Part shown: in pieces, positions 22,468-25,868 of the stretch
How the letters are laid out: each line of letters begins with the position of its first letter
Position numbering within the stretch: the stretch's first letter is position 1
Assembly: GCA_024648655.1 (NCBI GenBank)
Contig: JAGGDZ010000502.1
Location: forward strand, 1-25,868
Origin: Chloroflexota bacterium
GTDB taxonomy: Bacteria > Chloroflexota > Dehalococcoidia > Lucifugimonadales > JADFKI01
DNA length: 25,868 bases
Direction: 5' to 3'
The notes under the pieces: model-generated
Seen by the model: only the letters and a program-made list of their open reading frames with translations
Told to the model about the DNA's origin: nothing
Databases searched by the model: none
Program-made: the position numbers and the translations under genes

Positions 22468-23667
22468 ATGGAGACTCTACGCAACGCACTCGTCATTTTA
22501 TTAGGTTTAACGTTCGCTGTTATGGCAGTCGGATGTTCGCAGGATTCGGAAGCCGAGACCGCGCCGCAGCTCTCGACATTTACAGGCGAGGCAGTGGAAA
22601 ATGCCCCGCCGCTTCCAGAATCGGAAGATGCCGCGCCTTTTCTCCCGGAAGGGATACCGAACAATACCTATGTAGCGCAGTCCTTCACCGCAGACGGCGA
22701 TTCCGGCAGGGTACAGATGTCCCGTGCCGGGTCACTCACGTCTCTACCTTCGATATCCACGCTCGTCCACGAAATTGAGCCTGCCGTCGCATCTATATCG
22801 GTCGAATCTATCAGCCGGGGCATGTTCTTCGATTTTGCCGACGAGGGCGCGGGCACCGGCGTGGTCATCCGTCCGGACGGTTACATCGTAACCAACTTCC
22901 ATGTGATTCAGGGCGCGAACGACATCAAAGTCAACCTTCCCAATGGGAACACCTACGACGCGAGAGTGGTTGGGCGCGACATCATAACCGATCTTGCCGT
23001 GCTCAAGATAGATGAGGAGAACCTGACCACTATCAGAATGGGAGATTCGGACGATATTCATGTGGGCGACTGGGTGGTTGCGCTGGGAAACGCGCTGGCG
23101 CTGAAGGGGGGACCAACCGTTACGCTAGGCATCGTCAGCGCAAGGGGGCGCACTCTCAGCACGGAGCGCGGCGACCTGTATGATCTCATTCAGACGGACG
23201 CCGCCATCAACGACGGCAACAGCGGCGGTCCACTTATCAATCTCAATGGCGAGGTGATAGGCATAAATACCGCGATAATCCGCCGCGCCCAGGGCATTGG
23301 GTTTGCGATCAGTTCAACTGCGGCTCAACCTATCATCAACAGCCTCATCGAGCATGGGCGCGTGGTCAGACCGCTCATTGGGCTAACGGGCGCGGATGTT
23401 ACGCCGGCGCGCGCAAACCAGCTCGGACTGAATGTGGACGAGGGCATCATCGTTACCCGCATGACGCTGGATGGCCCCGCCTACGAGGGCGGCATTCGGG
23501 TGGGAGATGTCATAACCAAGCTCAATGATATTCCCACGCCGGACATGGCAGAGTTCCTAACCCTGTTGTGGACATTCGAGATCGGGCAGGAGATACAAGT
23601 GGAATACGTCCACGAGAATGAGTCTCAGGTAACGACCGTGACGCTGGCGGAGAGGCCTTCGATCTAA
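22468..23667 (+). CDS. htrA: HtrA/DegP-type serine protease, lipoprotein
   Basis: This 399-aa protease has a lipoprotein signal peptide (residues 1-23, hydrophobic core ending AVMAVGC with Cys23). A Pro/Glu-rich linker reaches to about residue 90. The trypsin-like domain carries His145 in VTNFHVIQG, Asp175 in ITDLAVLK and Ser252 in NDGNSGGPL. A single PDZ domain follows from about 300 to the end (RPLIGLTGADV, GIRVGDVITKLND). It should be anchored to the outer face of the cytoplasmic membrane and degrade or process misfolded exported proteins. Length and domain order fit the one-PDZ HtrA group. It is divergent from the cobalamin operon, with its own promoter and no ribosome-binding site. Confidence 0.93.
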   Translation: METLRNALVILLGLTFAVMAVGCSQDSEAETAPQLSTFTGEAVENAPPLPESEDAAPFLPEGIPNNTYVAQSFTADGDSGRVQMSRAGSLTSLPSISTLVHEIEPAVASISVESISRGMFFDFADEGAGTGVVIRPDGYIVTNFHVIQGANDIKVNLPNGNTYDARVVGRDIITDLAVLKIDEENLTTIRMGDSDDIHVGDWVVALGNALALKGGPTVTLGIVSARGRTLSTERGDLYDLIQTDAAINDGNSGGPLINLNGEVIGINTAIIRRAQGIGFAISSTAAQPIINSLIEHGRVVRPLIGLTGADVTPARANQLGLNVDEGIIVTRMTLDGPAYEGGIRVGDVITKLNDIPTPDMAEFLTLLWTFEIGQEIQVEYVHENESQVTTVTLAERPSI

Positions 23668-23670
23668 AAG

Positions 23671-23690
23671 GGCGCTAAGAGCGCAGCGCC
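23671..23690. terminator. Hairpin terminator after htrA
   Basis: GGCGCT (23671-23676) and AGCGCC (23685-23690) form a 6-bp stem around an 8-nt loop, four bases after the htrA stop. On the plus strand it is followed by ATTTAG. On the minus strand it is followed by CTTTTAG, so it may serve both converging genes. The T-runs are short. Confidence 0.5.
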
Positions 23691-23748
23691 ATTTAGAATA
23701 AGAAGAATATAGGTATGAGAACGGTTGTTTCTGCTTCCTCTGATCTTC

Positions 23749-23793
23749 GCCCTATCTCTCTCTGCCCTGTCTCTCTCTGCCCTAGCTCTCTCT
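23749..23793. repeat. 15-bp minisatellite at the menG 3' end
   Basis: There are three tandem 15-bp units of the form GCCCTxxCTCTCTCT (23749-23763, 23764-23778, 23779-23793), with xx being AT, GT and AG. The last unit contains the menG stop codon and its final Arg-Glu-Ser codons. The period is a multiple of three. Confidence 0.85.
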
Positions 23794-24522
23794 TAGGGAG
23801 GCGGGGACTTCTCCACTGACGATAGCCACCATTCCAAGTGCCAGGCTGCGCCGCCGCACATTCTTCAGACCTGCGCCTTCCAAAACCTCCACAAGTTGTC
23901 GTGCACTCAGGAACTCGTCCACGGACTGGGGCAGGTACGAATATGCCTCGCCGTCCCCCGCAAGCAGGGCGCCAAGTATGGGCGCGACCTTCTGGAAGCA
24001 CCAAGGCAGCACTCTTCTGTGCAGTCCCCCGTCCTCCATTCGCACGATTTCCAACACGACCACACGGCCGCCGGGCTGCACGACTCGCGCCATCTCGCTC
24101 AAGGCATGCGGCACGTCTATGAAGTTACGCACTCCGAAGCCAACGGTCGCGCAGATGAAACTGTCGTCCGTGAACGGCAGCGCGTGAGCGTCCCCCACAG
24201 TGAAGGTCGTCCGCGCCGACAGTTTTTGCCGCGATGCCTTGCCCCTTGCGAGGGTCAGCATCTGCGGCACGAAATCCAACCCCACGACACCCTCAATGTT
24301 CGGCTTGCGCGCGACGTCGAAGGCGAAGTCGCCGGTGCCGCAAGCCACATCAAGCGCTGCGCCGGTCAGCCCGGAGCCGACCGCGGTATATGCCGCAAGC
24401 CGCCGCCAGGCGTAGTGCATTCCGCCCGTCATCACAGTGTTCAGCAGGTCGTACCGTTGGGATATGCACCCGAACATGCGGCTGACATAGCGCGCACGCT
24501 CTTCGCCTCGCAGCTGCGCCAC
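23782..24522 (-). CDS. menG: Demethylmenaquinone methyltransferase MenG/UbiE
   Basis: This 246-aa SAM-dependent methyltransferase has the UbiE/MenG opening VSRMFGCISQRYDLLNTVMTGGMHYAWRR, SAM motif DVACGTGDF (58-66), GLDFVPQMLTLARGK and VGFGVRNFIDVPHALSEMARVVQPGGRVVVLEI. It performs the final C-methylation of demethylmenaquinone, or of the ubiquinone precursor. Menaquinone is the likelier substrate in this type of organism. It starts at a GTG that shares one base with the stop of the upstream nnr gene (TAGTG), so the two are coupled. The last residues (RES) and stop come from a minisatellite. Confidence 0.92.
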   Translation of the reverse strand: MAQLRGEERARYVSRMFGCISQRYDLLNTVMTGGMHYAWRRLAAYTAVGSGLTGAALDVACGTGDFAFDVARKPNIEGVVGLDFVPQMLTLARGKASRQKLSARTTFTVGDAHALPFTDDSFICATVGFGVRNFIDVPHALSEMARVVQPGGRVVVLEIVRMEDGGLHRRVLPWCFQKVAPILGALLAGDGEAYSYLPQSVDEFLSARQLVEVLEGAGLKNVRRRSLALGMVAIVSGEVPASLRES

Positions 24523-25868
24523 TATCTGCCGTTCCCTTCGCGCAGCATACGGATTGTCAGAGGTAGTTCGGGCAGGAGATCGCTTGCGACCATTCCTGTG
24601 TCGCCGAGTTTATCGCACACTGTCTCACCCGTCATCCCGTGCAGATAGACTCCCAGAACTGCCGAATCCTCCGGCGATACGCCCTGAGACAGCAGGCCGG
24701 CAATGCAGCCTGCCAGCACGTCGCCGGTTCCTGCCGTTGCAAGTCCCGGGTTGGCGAACGGCGACAGCATCGCGCGCCCGTCCGGATAGGCGACGACGGT
24801 GTGCGCGCCCTTCAGCACTACAATTTTGTTCCAGCGCGCCGCCGATGCGATAGCAATGCCGATGCGGTCGGCCTGCACTTGCCTTGTACTCTTGCATGTG
24901 AGCCGCGCCATCTCGCCCGGGTGCGGTGTCAGTATTGCTGTGTCTTTGAAGCGTTCCCACCAGCGCGGAGTTCTCGCCAGCGTGTTCAGCCCATCCGCAT
25001 CAACGACCATAGGCGGCAGTTTGTTTTCCGAAGATGAACCGCCTGAATACAGGACAGATTCGATAAAGGTCTGCATGTCCGGAGCCTGCCCCATTCCGCA
25101 GCCTAAGAGCAGCGTGTTGTAGTCGCGCAACGCCTCCAATACGTCTCCCGCAGCGAACGGCATCACCACACCCGGCGACGACTCAGCAAGCGGCAGGTAT
25201 GTCGGCTCTACCGCCTTAGATGCCACCGCCATCCGCATAGATGCCGGCAGCGCAATCGTGACAAGGCCGCTTCCAACCCGCGTAGCCGCGCTGCCGGCGA
25301 GATACGCCGCGCCGATGTAGCGCAGCGATCCCGCAACCACCATCGTCCTGCCGAAGCTGCCCTTGTGGGCGTCAGAAGGACGCACTGGCAGTTTGTGCCG
25401 CATATTGCTTTCGGTCATAAGCGATAGATGCACATCATCGTCCACGCCGTTGGGCAGCCCGATGTCCACCGTTTCCAGCTTGCCTATGCGCGCCGAGGCA
25501 TCGTAAGCGTAATGTCCGACTTTGGGGTAACCCATCGACAGCGTGACGTCCACGGCAGGGCAGGCATGGTCGGCGTTGCCGCTGTCGGCGTCCATGCCGC
25601 TTGGTACGTCAATAGCGACAGTCGTCATGTGGGTACGTGCTGTCTTTGTCTCCGCAAGAAGCAGCAAGATGTCACGCACGGTGCCTTCAAGCGGCCGGAT
25701 GCGCCCTATGCCAAGCACCGAGTCCACCACCACCTGCGCTGTGCCGAGCAATTCTCGTAACTTTACAAACCCCACGTCGTCGGATGCAGCGATAACGGGA
25801 ACGCCAAGGTCGTTCACGATGTCAAATTTGGGGTCGGGTGCACGTCTGTCGCGACAGACGTACAAAGT
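24522..25868 (-). CDS. nnr: Bifunctional NAD(P)HX epimerase/dehydratase Nnr (5'-partial)
   Basis: About 448 codons remain of a YjeF_N plus YjeF_C fusion that repairs hydrated NAD(P)H. The frame stays open to the right edge, so the N-terminal nucleotide-binding part is outside the window. The epimerase remainder shows VDSVLGIGRIRP and VAIDVPSGMDADSG. The ADP-dependent dehydratase domain shows KGSFGRTMVVAGS, VVDADGLNTLA, LTPHPGEMARL, VVLKGAHTVVAYPDG and the ATP/ADP-binding GLATAGTGDVLAGCIAGLL. The apparent first Met (a TTG at 25865) is not a true start. It is the upstream partner of menG in a two-gene leftward unit. Confidence 0.95.
   Translation of the reverse strand, partial: TLYVCRDRRAPDPKFDIVNDLGVPVIAASDDVGFVKLRELLGTAQVVVDSVLGIGRIRPLEGTVRDILLLLAETKTARTHMTTVAIDVPSGMDADSGNADHACPAVDVTLSMGYPKVGHYAYDASARIGKLETVDIGLPNGVDDDVHLSLMTESNMRHKLPVRPSDAHKGSFGRTMVVAGSLRYIGAAYLAGSAATRVGSGLVTIALPASMRMAVASKAVEPTYLPLAESSPGVVMPFAAGDVLEALRDYNTLLLGCGMGQAPDMQTFIESVLYSGGSSSENKLPPMVVDADGLNTLARTPRWWERFKDTAILTPHPGEMARLTCKSTRQVQADRIGIAIASAARWNKIVVLKGAHTVVAYPDGRAMLSPFANPGLATAGTGDVLAGCIAGLLSQGVSPEDSAVLGVYLHGMTGETVCDKLGDTGMVASDLLPELPLTIRMLREGNGR

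Noticed and set aside
1..25868. tRNA, rRNA or CRISPR array
   Set aside because: Reading both strands showed no cloverleaf-like gene, rRNA stretch or regularly spaced repeat array.

Overview
The window is about 26 kb of moderately GC-rich, densely coded bacterial DNA. It is dominated by one leftward cobalamin (vitamin B12) operon of about 17.5 kb. The gene set fits a marine or soil Chloroflexota of the Dehalococcoidia/SAR202 type: an aerobic-type CobN cobaltochelatase paired with a fused ChlI-ChlD ATPase, CbtAB cobalt transport, an NHL-repeat protein, a DUF1800 protein and an OFA-like MFS carrier. This assignment rests on gene content alone and is only moderately secure. I saw no rRNA, tRNA, CRISPR array or intact transposase gene.

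Layout. Positions 1-2848 (minus) hold the first 34 codons of a membrane protein cut by the window edge, an NHL-repeat protein and a DUF1800 protein. Between the last two is a 280-bp patch of repeats containing a small TIR-bounded element (MITE-like, IS5-like CTAG ends). Positions 3033-4361 (plus) carry an MFS transporter that probably starts at an ATT codon. Positions 4428-21883 (minus) are the B12 operon. In transcription order it reads cobN, alpha/beta hydrolase, chlI-chlD fusion, cbtB, cbtA, cobO, a 93-aa unknown, cobT, cobS, cbiB, a small hydrophobic ORF, cobD, cobC, cobQ, cobU, pduX, cbiE. Upstream, at 21984-22315, are a sigma70-like promoter, a cobalamin riboswitch aptamer and a strong intrinsic terminator. 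Positions 22468-23667 (plus) encode a lipoprotein-type HtrA protease whose promoter predicts a leaderless mRNA. Positions 23782-25868 (minus) hold menG/ubiE and a bifunctional NAD(P)HX epimerase/dehydratase cut by the right edge.

How the genes work together. CbtB/CbtA are expected to bring in cobalt. CobN with the ChlI-ChlD ATPase inserts it into the corrin ring, and CobO adenosylates the corrinoid. CobQ amidates it to adenosylcobyric acid. PduX makes L-threonine phosphate and CobD decarboxylates it to aminopropanol phosphate. CbiB attaches that linker, CobU activates the product with GTP, CobT makes alpha-ribazole phosphate, and CobS and CobC complete the nucleotide loop. CbiE is the only corrin-ring methylase here, so the rest of the ring pathway, if present, lies elsewhere. 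Overlapping or nearly abutting genes and the single upstream riboswitch suggest one B12-repressed transcription unit.

Points that deserve attention are the alpha/beta hydrolase between the two chelatase genes, the 93-aa unknown inside the operon, a truncated MITE-like copy directly upstream of cobD that seems to have replaced its ribosome-binding site, and a second copy that contains the stop codon of the DUF1800 gene.
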